Assembly (NCBI GenBank): GCA_005882445.1
Contig: VBAN01000184.1
Span: 1 to 7,914, forward strand
From: Candidatus Segetimicrobium genomatis
GTDB taxonomy: Bacteria; Sysuimicrobiota; Sysuimicrobiia; Sysuimicrobiales; Segetimicrobiaceae
DNA: 7,914 bases
Direction: 5' to 3'
Position numbers and translations under genes: made by a program. Below the pieces are notes generated by a model, which ran no database searches, was not told the DNA's origin, and saw nothing but the letters and a program-made list of their open reading frames with translations. The number at the start of each line of letters is the position of its first letter. Within the stretch, counting starts at the first letter, position 1. This document shows, one piece after another, positions 1 to 6,708 of the stretch.

Positions 1-850
1 GAACCATCGCCTGCAGCGGGCCCATGGGGTCGACGTGGCGCTGCTCGGCCCGGGCGACCTGTCGGCGCGTTTCCCGTGGCTCGCGACCGACGGGATCGCC
101 CAGGGGTCGCTCGGCCTGTCCGGCGAAGGGTGGTTCGACGGCTACAGCCTCTTGCAGGCATTCCGCCGCAAAGCGCGATCGCTCGGGGTCGCGTACGTCG
201 CGCAGGAAGTCGCGGGCCTCCGCCGTGCGGGGTCACGCGTCGACGCCGTCGCGCTCGCCGATGGCTCGATGCTGGGGTGCGATATTGCGGTGAATGCGGC
301 CGGCCCGTGGGCGGCGGCCGTCGCGGCCATGGCCGGCGTCGACCTGCCGGTTCGCGCGCGCCGGCGCTGCGTGTTTGTGATCGCCTGCCGCGAGCCGCTG
401 CCACGCTGCCCGCTGGTGATCGATCCGTCCGGCGTCTGGTTCAGGCCGGAAGGCCCGTATTTCCTCTGCGGCACGTCCCCGGCGGAGGGGGCCGAGGATC
501 CCGACGATTTGCCGCTCGAGGTCGACGAGCGTCTCTTTTACGACATCATTTGGCCGATCATCGCGGCCCGCGTTCCCGCGTTCAAAGCCGTCAAGCTCAT
601 CCGCAGCTGGGCCGGGTACTACGACATGAACATCATCGACCACAACGGCCTCGTCGGGCCGCATCCGGCGATTGCGAATCTCTACTTTGCCAACGGGTTC
701 AGCGGGCACGGTCTGCAGCAGGCGCCGGCGGTGGGCCGCGGCACCGCCGAATTGATCGTCGACGGCGGCTACCGCAGCCTGGACCTGACGCCGCTCTCGT
801 TCGCGCGCGTGATCGAGGGGAGGCGCCTCGTCGAGCTCAATGTGATTTGA
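1..850 (+). CDS. FAD-dependent oxidoreductase, DAO superfamily, FOXRED1-like (5' partial)
   Basis: The reading frame is open from the first full codon at base 2 and ends at TGA 848-850, so the 282 residues seen are the C-terminal part of a longer protein. The N-terminal FAD-binding GxGxxG must lie outside the window. Visible landmarks are EGWFDGYSLLQAFRRK, NAAGPWAAAVAAMAGV (the usual 'NAAG.W' of DAO enzymes), WAGYYDMN, GLVGPHP and the C-terminal FAD-contacting GFSGHGLQQAPAVGR. Family knowledge: DAO enzymes oxidise amines or N-methyl amino acids (sarcosine, glycine, D-amino acids) with FAD in the cytoplasm. From memory, human FOXRED1 has near-matching stretches (EGWFDPWCLLQGLRRK, WAGYYD, GFSGHGLQQAP) and also ends in an N-x-I tail, so this looks like a bacterial homologue of that branch. 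The substrate is unknown. It converges on the O-antigen ligase gene with a 10-bp gap, and its own operon lies off the left edge. The superfamily is certain; a FOXRED1-like function is inference. Confidence 0.93.
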   Translation, partial: NHRLQRAHGVDVALLGPGDLSARFPWLATDGIAQGSLGLSGEGWFDGYSLLQAFRRKARSLGVAYVAQEVAGLRRAGSRVDAVALADGSMLGCDIAVNAAGPWAAAVAAMAGVDLPVRARRRCVFVIACREPLPRCPLVIDPSGVWFRPEGPYFLCGTSPAEGAEDPDDLPLEVDERLFYDIIWPIIAARVPAFKAVKLIRSWAGYYDMNIIDHNGLVGPHPAIANLYFANGFSGHGLQQAPAVGRGTAELIVDGGYRSLDLTPLSFARVIEGRRLVELNVI

Positions 851-860
851 CCAGACACCG

Positions 861-2825
861 CTAGGGGGTCACCGCCAGCAAGAGATGGCGAATCCGCGCC
901 ACCTCGGACTGGATCTCCTTGTAACGGGCGGCGCGGCGACCCTCGTGGCTTTCGGTGGCGCGCAGTTCCACGGAATACAGCCCGACCGCATCGCGGAGGG
1001 GCTTGACCGCCGCCCCGCGGTCCCCCTCGGCGAGCAGCGCGTCCGCCAGCCAGACCCGGTATCTGGCCGAGTATGGGTCGAGCGCGATCGCGCGCCGGAG
1101 CGATGCCGCGGCCTCGCCGTACCGGCGTTGGGCCTGCCGCAGGCGCCCGAGCGCCGCGTGCGGGTACCCGTTCCAGGGATCCACCCGCTCGGCCCGAACG
1201 TAGAGCGCCTCCGCCCGGTCCCGCGCCGTCCACCACGGCCCGATGCTCGAGTCGATTCGCCGGAGATACAGGTCCGCGACGAGATCCCCGAAGTACGGGA
1301 GCACGAACCCGTAGAGCGGGTCCGCGGCCTGGGCCGCGCGGAACAGGTCCACCGCCCTGGCGTACCGTCCGGCCTTGACCGCGGCCGTCGCCCGCTCGTG
1401 CAGCGCCGGGCCCTGCGCCAGCGGCGGCAGCATCGGCAGGAGCGCGACGAGGGCGGCCGCGAGCGGAAGCGCCGCCAGCCGCAGCAGGAGGCGCAGGGGA
1501 CGATGCCCGAGCGCTTCGTGGGCCGCCGCCGCGGCGGTGAAGACGACGAGGACCGTCATGTTCGAGACGACCGACAGATTGGCGTTGACCAGGCTGGTCA
1601 TCGCCACCCCGGCCGCCGTGGCGCCCCACACACCCAGCCAGACCCGCGACTCCGCATCGCCCGTCCGGTATCGCCGGCTGAGCGCGCGCAGCACACAGGC
1701 CGACGCGAGGGCGAGCAGGAGGGCGCCGGCCAGCCCCGTCTCGGCGAGGATTTGAATGTAGTCGTTGTGGGCGGATCCCGGGATCCGCAGCACGGCGTAG
1801 GTGGCCCGCACCCCCGGCGGCCGGTACGCCGAGTACGCCGCGTTGAACACCCCGATCCCGGTTCCCAGGAGCGGATGCGCCCGCCACATGCGGAGGGCGG
1901 TGCGCCAGATGAACATCCGGCTGGCGGCCGTGTCGGCCGGATCGAGCGTGAGACTTTCCGCGCGAAGCCCGACCGCGGGGTGAGAGAGCGTCATCAGGCC
2001 GGCCACCGCGATGACCACGAGCAGGACCGGCCAGACGCGTTTCCGGGCGGGCCACAACAGGATGCCGCAGGCGAGGACGAACACCGCCAGTCCGGTATAC
2101 CCGCCGCGGGAGTAGGTCAGCGGCAGGGCGGCGACCTGGATGGCCAGCGCCGCGACCGGCCCAAGACGCCACCGTCCGGAGAGGTCCACGGACAGGAGCG
2201 TGCCCGCCCCGATCCCCACGAGGAAATATTCCGCGAGGACGTTCGGGTTGGTCAGGGTGCCGTGGATGCGTGTGCGGATCACTCCGGCGAACGCCCGGCT
2301 GAGCCAGTAGGCCGGGGTGGGCTCGCCCCCCACATACTGCGCCAACCCGATGGCGGCCTCGACGGCGCCCATGAGCGCGAGCCCGCCGAGGGCGACCCGG
2401 ATCTTGGCGCGGTCGGTGAGGCTGACGATCGCCGCGAGGGCCAGGGCCATGATGGAGAGCCGGAAGAAGATTTCGTCGCGCGTCGAGTACAGGTCGGTCG
2501 TGGTGGCGAGCGAGCCGAGGCCGATCGCCGCCGCCGCGGCGAAACCCCAGAGCAGCGGCGCCGGAAGCGCGCGGCCGCCGGCCACCCAGCGCAGGAGGGC
2601 GACGGTCCCGATCACCAGCGCTCCCTGCTCGAAGGCCACGAGGCGGGCCCGGTGCTCGACAAACCCCGCGGCGGGCAAGAAGGTGAGTCCCGTCAGGGCC
2701 GTGGCGGCGCCGAAGGCCAGCACCGCGGCGAGGATCGCCCAGTCGACGATCTCCCCGGGCCCCGCGCGGACGAGCCACGTCCGGGCGGCTTCCCAGCGGG
2801 TCGATGGATCTAGCGCCCCAGCCAT
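861..2825 (-). CDS. O-antigen ligase/polymerase family membrane protein with C-terminal TPR region
   Basis: This 654-residue protein belongs to the Wzy_C/O-antigen ligase family, polytopic inner-membrane enzymes that join or polymerise lipid-linked glycans on the periplasmic side. Hydrophobic segments run from about residue 27 to 275 and again from about 362 to 470. Family landmarks are HGTLTNPNVLAEYF (188-201), SRGG (239-242), HPLLGTGIGVF (317-327) and AHNDYIQILAETGLAG (352-367). The last two frame the large periplasmic loop, whose Arg and His residues are usually essential. Residues 475-615 form TPR-like helices (AGRYARAVDLF, RYGEAAASLRRAIALDP, AEGDRGAAVKPL), so the tail is probably soluble and binds a partner. 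An upstream extension to 3047 is possible in frame, but it is an Arg/Pro-rich shadow of the SDR gene. ATG 2825-2823 is therefore preferred. This start overlaps the SDR stop (2812-2810) by 16 bases, suggesting translational coupling, and no strong Shine-Dalgarno is seen in front of it. Which glycan it handles (O-antigen, capsule, exopolysaccharide or protein glycan) cannot be told from one gene. Confidence 0.92.
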   Translation of the reverse strand: MAGALDPSTRWEAARTWLVRAGPGEIVDWAILAAVLAFGAATALTGLTFLPAAGFVEHRARLVAFEQGALVIGTVALLRWVAGGRALPAPLLWGFAAAAAIGLGSLATTTDLYSTRDEIFFRLSIMALALAAIVSLTDRAKIRVALGGLALMGAVEAAIGLAQYVGGEPTPAYWLSRAFAGVIRTRIHGTLTNPNVLAEYFLVGIGAGTLLSVDLSGRWRLGPVAALAIQVAALPLTYSRGGYTGLAVFVLACGILLWPARKRVWPVLLVVIAVAGLMTLSHPAVGLRAESLTLDPADTAASRMFIWRTALRMWRAHPLLGTGIGVFNAAYSAYRPPGVRATYAVLRIPGSAHNDYIQILAETGLAGALLLALASACVLRALSRRYRTGDAESRVWLGVWGATAAGVAMTSLVNANLSVVSNMTVLVVFTAAAAAHEALGHRPLRLLLRLAALPLAAALVALLPMLPPLAQGPALHERATAAVKAGRYARAVDLFRAAQAADPLYGFVLPYFGDLVADLYLRRIDSSIGPWWTARDRAEALYVRAERVDPWNGYPHAALGRLRQAQRRYGEAAASLRRAIALDPYSARYRVWLADALLAEGDRGAAVKPLRDAVGLYSVELRATESHEGRRAARYKEIQSEVARIRHLLLAVTP

Positions 2826-3573
2826 CCGCCGTCGACGGCCAGGAGGTGGCCGTGGATGTAGTCGGATGCGGCCGAGGCCAGAAACACCGCCGCTCCGCCG
2901 AGGTCTTCCGGCCGCCCCCATCGCCCGGCCGGGATGCGGGCGAGGATGGCCGGGTTGCGGGTCGTGTCTTCCAGCAGCGGACGGGTGAGGTCGGTGGCGA
3001 TGTAGCCGGGGGCGATCGCGTTGACGTTGATGCCGAGGGGCGCCCATTCGTTCGCGAGTGCCTTGGTCAGCTGTCCGACCGCGCCCTTGCTGGCCGTGTA
3101 GGGGCTCACCAGGATCCCACCCTCAAAGCTCATCAGCGACGCGATGTTGACGATCTTCCGCGCCGCCGCGGCAGCATGTCCCGGGCGGCGGCCTGGCAGA
3201 GCCGGAACACGGCATAGAGGTTGACCTGAAGGACCCGGTGCCAATCCTCCGGCGTTACATCGAGCGCCGGCCCGCGCGTAGTGGCGCCCGCGTTGTTCAC
3301 GAGGATATCCACCCTGCCCGCCGCCGCCACCGCGCGGGGGATGACCTCCTCGGCCTGCGCCGGGTCGGAGAGGTCCAGGACCAGCGAATGGCACCGCCGT
3401 CCCACGCGCCCGACGTGATCCGCCAGCGCGTCGGCGGGATGACGGCCGACCGCAACGATGTCGGCCCCGGCCTCCGCCAGGGCCGTCGCGATGCCGCGGC
3501 CGATGCCGCGGCCGGCCCCCGTCACCACCGCCACCTGCCCGGTGAGGGCGAACATCCTGCTCGCATCAGCCAT
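2810..3573 (-). pseudogene. KduD-like short-chain dehydrogenase/reductase, split by a one-base frameshift
   Basis: NAD(P)-dependent SDR. The first frame runs from ATG 3573 and stops at TGA 3135-3133 after 146 codons, the last seven out of register. The rest of the enzyme continues in another frame to TAG 2812-2810. Adding one base after GG at 3159-3158 would give ...RRRG-KIVNIAS... and an unbroken 254-residue protein, the normal SDR length. Conserved parts in the joined product are TGAGRGIG (cofactor loop, 18-25), NNAG (93-96), Asn118, Ser146 and YTASK (Tyr159, Lys163), so the full catalytic set survives. The C-terminus (PGYIATDLT, RIPAGRWGRPEDL, ASDYIHGHLLAVDGGW) is very close to KduD, the 2-dehydro-3-deoxy-D-gluconate 5-dehydrogenase of uronate and pectin breakdown. 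Related gluconate or sugar-alcohol dehydrogenases remain possible. It may be a real pseudogene or a sequencing or assembly slip in a GC-rich run; the intact motifs on both sides favour a recent or artefactual event. It lies divergent from a sugar importer, which suits a sugar-acid role. Confidence 0.88.
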
Positions 3574-3578
3574 CGCTT

Positions 3579-3584
3579 CCTCCC
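3579..3584 (-). promoter_or_regulatory. Shine-Dalgarno for the SDR gene
   Basis: Read on the minus strand, GGGAGG sits five bases before ATG 3573, a near-perfect anti-16S match at ideal spacing. It fixes the SDR start at MADASRMF and rejects the longer frame reaching to 4056, which runs antisense through the binding-protein gene. Confidence 0.85.
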
Positions 3585-3686
3585 CTACCCCGATCTCGCG
3601 TCTGGCAGACCGCTCTTCCAAACTCTCCGCCCCGGTCCCCCGCCCGCGTTCACGCCCGCGCCGTCGCCGAAAGACGCCTGCGCCTC

Positions 3687-3705
3687 CCTGCGCGGCGCGC
3701 GCAGG
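3687..3705. promoter_or_regulatory. Perfect inverted repeat, candidate operator in the divergent intergenic region
   Basis: The 165 bp between the SDR start (3573) and the importer start (3739) contain CCTGCGCG-GCG-CGCGCAGG, with 8-base arms and a 3-base centre. Its right end is 33 bases before the binding-protein GTG. A palindrome between divergent catabolic and transport genes suits a dimeric repressor (LacI or GntR type) controlling both sides. Being pure G/C apart from the outer A-T pairs, it could also arise by chance or act as an mRNA hairpin. There is no T-run, so it is not an intrinsic terminator. No convincing -35/-10 pair could be picked out by eye in the rest of the gap. Confidence 0.35.
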
Positions 3706-3738
3706 ACCGCGCCGGGAAGATGGCGAACCCGGCAGAGA

Positions 3739-5001
3739 GTGTGGCAGCGAAGCCGGACCCTGAGACGCAGCCTCGTCGCTCCAGTGCTGGTCCTCCTGCT
3801 CTCCTCCGGGGCCTGGGCCGCGCCGCCGCGGGCCCGGATTGAGTTCTGGACGATCTCGCTCCAGCCGTTCTTCACCGGCTACATCCAAGGGTTGATCGCC
3901 GCGTACGAGCGCGTCCATCCCGATGTCGCCATCCGCTGGATCGATCTTCCCCCGCAGACGATCGAGCAGAAGCTCCTGGCCGCGATCGCCGGCGGGGTCA
4001 GCCCCGAGGTGGTGAACCTCAACACCGAAGGCACGCTGCGTTTGGCGGAAGCGCACGCCCTCGTGGACATGGACGACGCGGTGCCGCCGGCGTCGCGCGA
4101 GCGCTACTTTCCGAACATCTGGAGTTCCACGCGGAACGGCGGCAAGGCGTACGGCATCCCATGGTATGTTGTTCCCAACGTCCTTGCGTACAACCGGGAG
4201 TTGTTCCGCCGGGCGGGGCTCGACCCGGCGCGTCCGCCGGCCTCAGAGGAGGCGTTCATCCAGGCGGCGACCACGATCAAAACGCGTACGGGCGTGTACG
4301 GGTTCATGCCCAACATCGACGGGATTCGCTTCCTGAGGATCTTCCAGGAAGACGGCCTGTCGATCCTTGCGCCGGACCGTAGCCGCGCCGCCTTCAACAG
4401 CCCGGCCCACGTCCAGGTGCTGACGAGATACGTCGCGCTGTTCAAGCGTGATCTGTTCCCCACGGACACCCTGCAGCGGGGCTACCTGGGAGCGACGGAG
4501 CGCTATGCGGCCGGCCAGCTCGCGATGCTTACCACCGGGCCGCAGTTTCTCCTGCGCGTGCGGGCCGACAGCCCGGACGTCTACCGCGACACCGCGGTGG
4601 CGCCCTACCCGCTCGGTCGCGGTCGCGTCCTGGATCTCCCGACGATGGAGCTCGACGTGCCGCTGGCGAGCCGGCACCGGCGGGAGGCGGTGGAGTTCGC
4701 CCTGTACGTGACGGACGATGCCAACCAGCTGGCCTTCTGTCACCAGGTCGTCGTCTTCCCGTCCACGCGGGCCGCCGCCGCGGATCCGTACTTCACCCGT
4801 GCGGGGCAGAGCCCGGAAGACCGGGCGCGGGCGATCGCCGCGGGCGAACTGGGGACCGCCCGGGATCTCACCGTCGTCGTCCCGCACAGCGATGAACTCT
4901 ATCGAGCGTTTCGGGAAGCGGTCGAGCAGGCATTCTACGGCCGGATGACTCCGCAGCAGGCCTTGGACTGGGCGGTCAAGGAGTGGAACGCCCGCCTCTA
5001 G
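3739..5001 (+). CDS. Carbohydrate ABC transporter substrate-binding protein (SBP family 1)
   Basis: A 420-residue periplasmic solute-binding protein that captures a sugar and delivers it to the two permeases encoded next. GTG 3739 is chosen as start because it gives a textbook Sec signal peptide of about 27 residues: basic RSRTLRR, a hydrophobic stretch (LVAPVLVLLL) and AWA before the predicted cut. The frame is open further upstream, but only as antisense of the SDR gene. There is no lipobox cysteine, so the mature protein should be free in a periplasm rather than lipid-anchored. The mature start IEFWTISLQPFFTGYIQGLI, then GGVSPEVVNLN, YGIPWYVVPNVLAYNRELF and a C-terminal EAVEQAFYGRMTPQQALDWA, is the usual plan of the MalE/UgpB/LacE class. 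The sugar cannot be deduced from the sequence. The stop TAG overlaps the likely permease start. A CTG at 3760 is a less likely alternative start because it would drop the QRSR part of the basic leader. Confidence 0.93.
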   Translation: MWQRSRTLRRSLVAPVLVLLLSSGAWAAPPRARIEFWTISLQPFFTGYIQGLIAAYERVHPDVAIRWIDLPPQTIEQKLLAAIAGGVSPEVVNLNTEGTLRLAEAHALVDMDDAVPPASRERYFPNIWSSTRNGGKAYGIPWYVVPNVLAYNRELFRRAGLDPARPPASEEAFIQAATTIKTRTGVYGFMPNIDGIRFLRIFQEDGLSILAPDRSRAAFNSPAHVQVLTRYVALFKRDLFPTDTLQRGYLGATERYAAGQLAMLTTGPQFLLRVRADSPDVYRDTAVAPYPLGRGRVLDLPTMELDVPLASRHRREAVEFALYVTDDANQLAFCHQVVVFPSTRAAAADPYFTRAGQSPEDRARAIAAGELGTARDLTVVVPHSDELYRAFREAVEQAFYGRMTPQQALDWAVKEWNARL

Positions 5002-5840
5002 GGGTGCCGGCGCCCCCGCCCGCCTCCCCGGCCGGACGGCGGCGGATCGTGACCGCGTATCTCTTCCTCCTCCCCGCCCTGGTGCTGCTGGCGACGTTCA
5101 CCTTTTACCCGGTGATCTTCGGCACCGCGCTCAGCCTGTTCGAGTACAACGTCATCAGCCCGCCGCGCTTCGTGGGCGCGGCAAATTTCCGGCAGATGGT
5201 GGCCGACCGGTACTTCTGGATCGCCCTCGGCAACAGCGTCAAGTACCTCGCGGTCGTCCCCGTGCTCCAGGGATGCGCGATTCTCCTCGCGCTCTGGGTG
5301 CACCGCTCGGCGCGCGGCATCGGCTGGCTGCGCGCCGCCTACTACCTGCCGGTCGTCACCTCCATCGTCGTCGTGGGGATCGTCTGGCGGTGGCTGTACG
5401 ACGACGCCGGGCTCATCAACTTCGTGCTGCTGCGGCTGGGCCTCGCCCGCGGTCCCATCCACTGGCTGGCGAGCCCCGGGGTCGCGCTCTATGCGGTGAT
5501 GTTCGTCACCCTGTGGAAGGGGCTGGGGTACTACATGGCGATCTATCTCGTCGGCCTGGAGGCGATCCCCCCCGGATACGCCGAGGCCGCCGCGATCGAC
5601 GGGGCAGGCGCGCTCCAGCGGTTGTGGCGCGTGACGCTCCCGCTCCTCCGGCCGAGCATCCTGCTGGCCGCCACGCTCCCGGCGACCTACACGATGTTCT
5701 ACTACATGTTCGATCAGGCCTTCGGCGCCCTCCATATGGGATACGCGGCCGCCCTGGGCGTGGTCCTGGCCGTGGTGACGATTGGCCTCTCCATCGCGAG
5801 CTTCCGGCTGCTCCGCGAAGGAGGGCTCTCCTATTACTGA
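4983..5840 (+). CDS. Sugar ABC transporter permease, UgpA/MalF-type
   Basis: A 285-residue inner-membrane subunit (CUT1 family) that forms the translocation channel with the next gene's product. Hydrophobic helices are visible at about 23-50, 83-106, 118-138, 167-192, 225-243 and 252-276. The cytoplasmic EAA loop, which docks the ATPase, is EAAAIDGAGALQRLWRVTLP (201-220). GTG 4983 overlaps the binding-protein stop by 19 bases; GTG 5004 is an equally possible start (278 residues), and neither has a well-spaced ribosome site. Oddity: family members usually carry about 50 residues between LRP after the EAA loop and the later MGYA segment, including a TGGGP-like periplasmic turn. Here LRPSILLAATLPAT runs straight into YTMFYYMFDQAFGALHMGYA, about 20 residues short and in frame. 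TLPAT may be the remnant of the TGGGPA turn. Whether the fifth helix still spans the membrane is unclear. Confidence 0.92.
   Translation: MERPPLGVPAPPPASPAGRRRIVTAYLFLLPALVLLATFTFYPVIFGTALSLFEYNVISPPRFVGAANFRQMVADRYFWIALGNSVKYLAVVPVLQGCAILLALWVHRSARGIGWLRAAYYLPVVTSIVVVGIVWRWLYDDAGLINFVLLRLGLARGPIHWLASPGVALYAVMFVTLWKGLGYYMAIYLVGLEAIPPGYAEAAAIDGAGALQRLWRVTLPLLRPSILLAATLPATYTMFYYMFDQAFGALHMGYAAALGVVLAVVTIGLSIASFRLLREGGLSYY
5818..5824 (+). promoter_or_regulatory. Shine-Dalgarno inside the end of the first permease gene
   Basis: AAGGAGG is a strong ribosome-binding site located 13 bases before the first permease's stop codon. It lies 8 bases before an in-frame ATT at 5833 and 20 bases before GTG 5845, the two plausible starts of the second permease. 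Its placement suits initiation at ATT better than at GTG. Confidence 0.5.
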
Positions 5841-5844
5841 ACCG

Positions 5845-6708
5845 GTGGCTGAGCGACCCAGGCCCCCTCGATTGCGGTCCGGCAACCCCCGCCTCCGGCA
5901 GGTCGCGGCGGCCGCGCAGTACGCCGGCCTGGGGGTGCTCGCGGTCGGGACGACCTTCCCCTTCGTGTGGCTGTTCGCCACGTCGCTCAGGAGCACCGGG
6001 ACCGTCGTCTCGTTTCCACCGGTGCTGATTCCCCATCCGCCCACCCTCGCCAACTACGCCGGGGTCTGGGCGACGATGCCGCTCGCCCGCTTCTTCGCCA
6101 ACACGGTCTACATCACCGGGGTGGGCATCCTGCTGACGGTGGTGGTCAGCGCGATGGCGGGCTACCCGCTGGCCCGCATGCGCTTTCCCGGCCGCGATGT
6201 GATCTTCTACGCGATCGTTGGAAGCCTGATGCTCCCCCAGCACGTGGGCCTGATCCTCAACTTCGTGACGCTGATGCGGCTCCACATGGTGGATACCTAC
6301 GCCGCGGTCTACCTGCCGAGCGCGGCGAGCGTGTTCGGGATCTTTCTCCTGCGGCAGGCGTACTTGACGATCCCGGCGGAGATCGAAGACGCGGCGCGCA
6401 TCGACGGCGCAGGGGAGTTCCGGCTGTGGGGCCAGATCATGCTCCCGCTGGTCGCCCCCGCCCTCGCCACCCTGGCCATCATCGAGTTCTCGGGGTACTG
6501 GAACTCGTTCCTGTGGCCCCTGATCGTGCTGAAGTCGCCTGAGAAGTTCCCGCTCGCGGTCGGCCTCCTCTACCTCTCCGGCCTCTTTGCCTACAACACC
6601 CGGTACATCGCCGCCGGCGCCGTCCTCATGACCCTGCCGACGATCGCGGTGTTCCTCGCCCTGCAGCGGTACTTCCTCCGCGGGATCACCATCGGGGCGG
6701 TGAAGTGA
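5845..6708 (+). CDS. Sugar ABC transporter permease, UgpE/MalG-type
   Basis: The second channel subunit (CUT1 family) of the importer, 287 residues from GTG 5845. Helices are visible at about 24-47, 87-107, 118-142, 152-170, 201-228 and 255-275. The EAA loop reads EIEDAARIDGAGEFRLWGQI (179-198), followed by the family's YWNSFLWPLIVL and a C-terminal FLRGITIGAVK, the canonical end for MalG/UgpE proteins. Unlike the first permease it shows no missing segment. Start choice is open: GTG 5845 lies four bases after the preceding stop but far from the AAGGAGG at 5818. An in-frame ATT at 5833 is ideally spaced and would add four residues. A TTG at 5782 would overlap the previous gene by 59 bases and add an unlikely Ser/Pro-rich leader. 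The stop TGA shares bases with the GTG of the DUF4127 gene, so all four importer-cluster genes are probably one transcript. Confidence 0.94.
   Translation: MAERPRPPRLRSGNPRLRQVAAAAQYAGLGVLAVGTTFPFVWLFATSLRSTGTVVSFPPVLIPHPPTLANYAGVWATMPLARFFANTVYITGVGILLTVVVSAMAGYPLARMRFPGRDVIFYAIVGSLMLPQHVGLILNFVTLMRLHMVDTYAAVYLPSAASVFGIFLLRQAYLTIPAEIEDAARIDGAGEFRLWGQIMLPLVAPALATLAIIEFSGYWNSFLWPLIVLKSPEKFPLAVGLLYLSGLFAYNTRYIAAGAVLMTLPTIAVFLALQRYFLRGITIGAVK

Noticed and set aside
848..871. Possible terminator hairpin (TGACC / GGTCA) between the convergent genes
   Set aside because: Only five base pairs with a 14-base loop and no T-run; too weak to call.
885..2813. Long plus-strand open frame (642 codons) antisense to the O-antigen ligase
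   Set aside because: Its translation is Arg/Gly/Pro/Glu-rich with no motifs, typical of the antisense of a GC-rich gene; the minus strand shows clear family motifs.
3490..3513. Tandem 12-bp repeat GATGCCGCGGCC in the SDR gene
   Set aside because: It encodes the glycine-rich cofactor loop GRGIGRGI, aligns with KduD proteins without any insertion, and is best explained by codon use.
3238..3738. In-frame N-terminal extension of the binding protein to 3238
   Set aside because: It would overlap the SDR gene in antisense and bury the signal peptide in the middle of the protein.
3720..3800. ATG at 3720 as an alternative start near the binding protein
   Set aside because: It is out of frame with the binding protein, and its product has no signal peptide; GTG 3739 yields a proper signal sequence.
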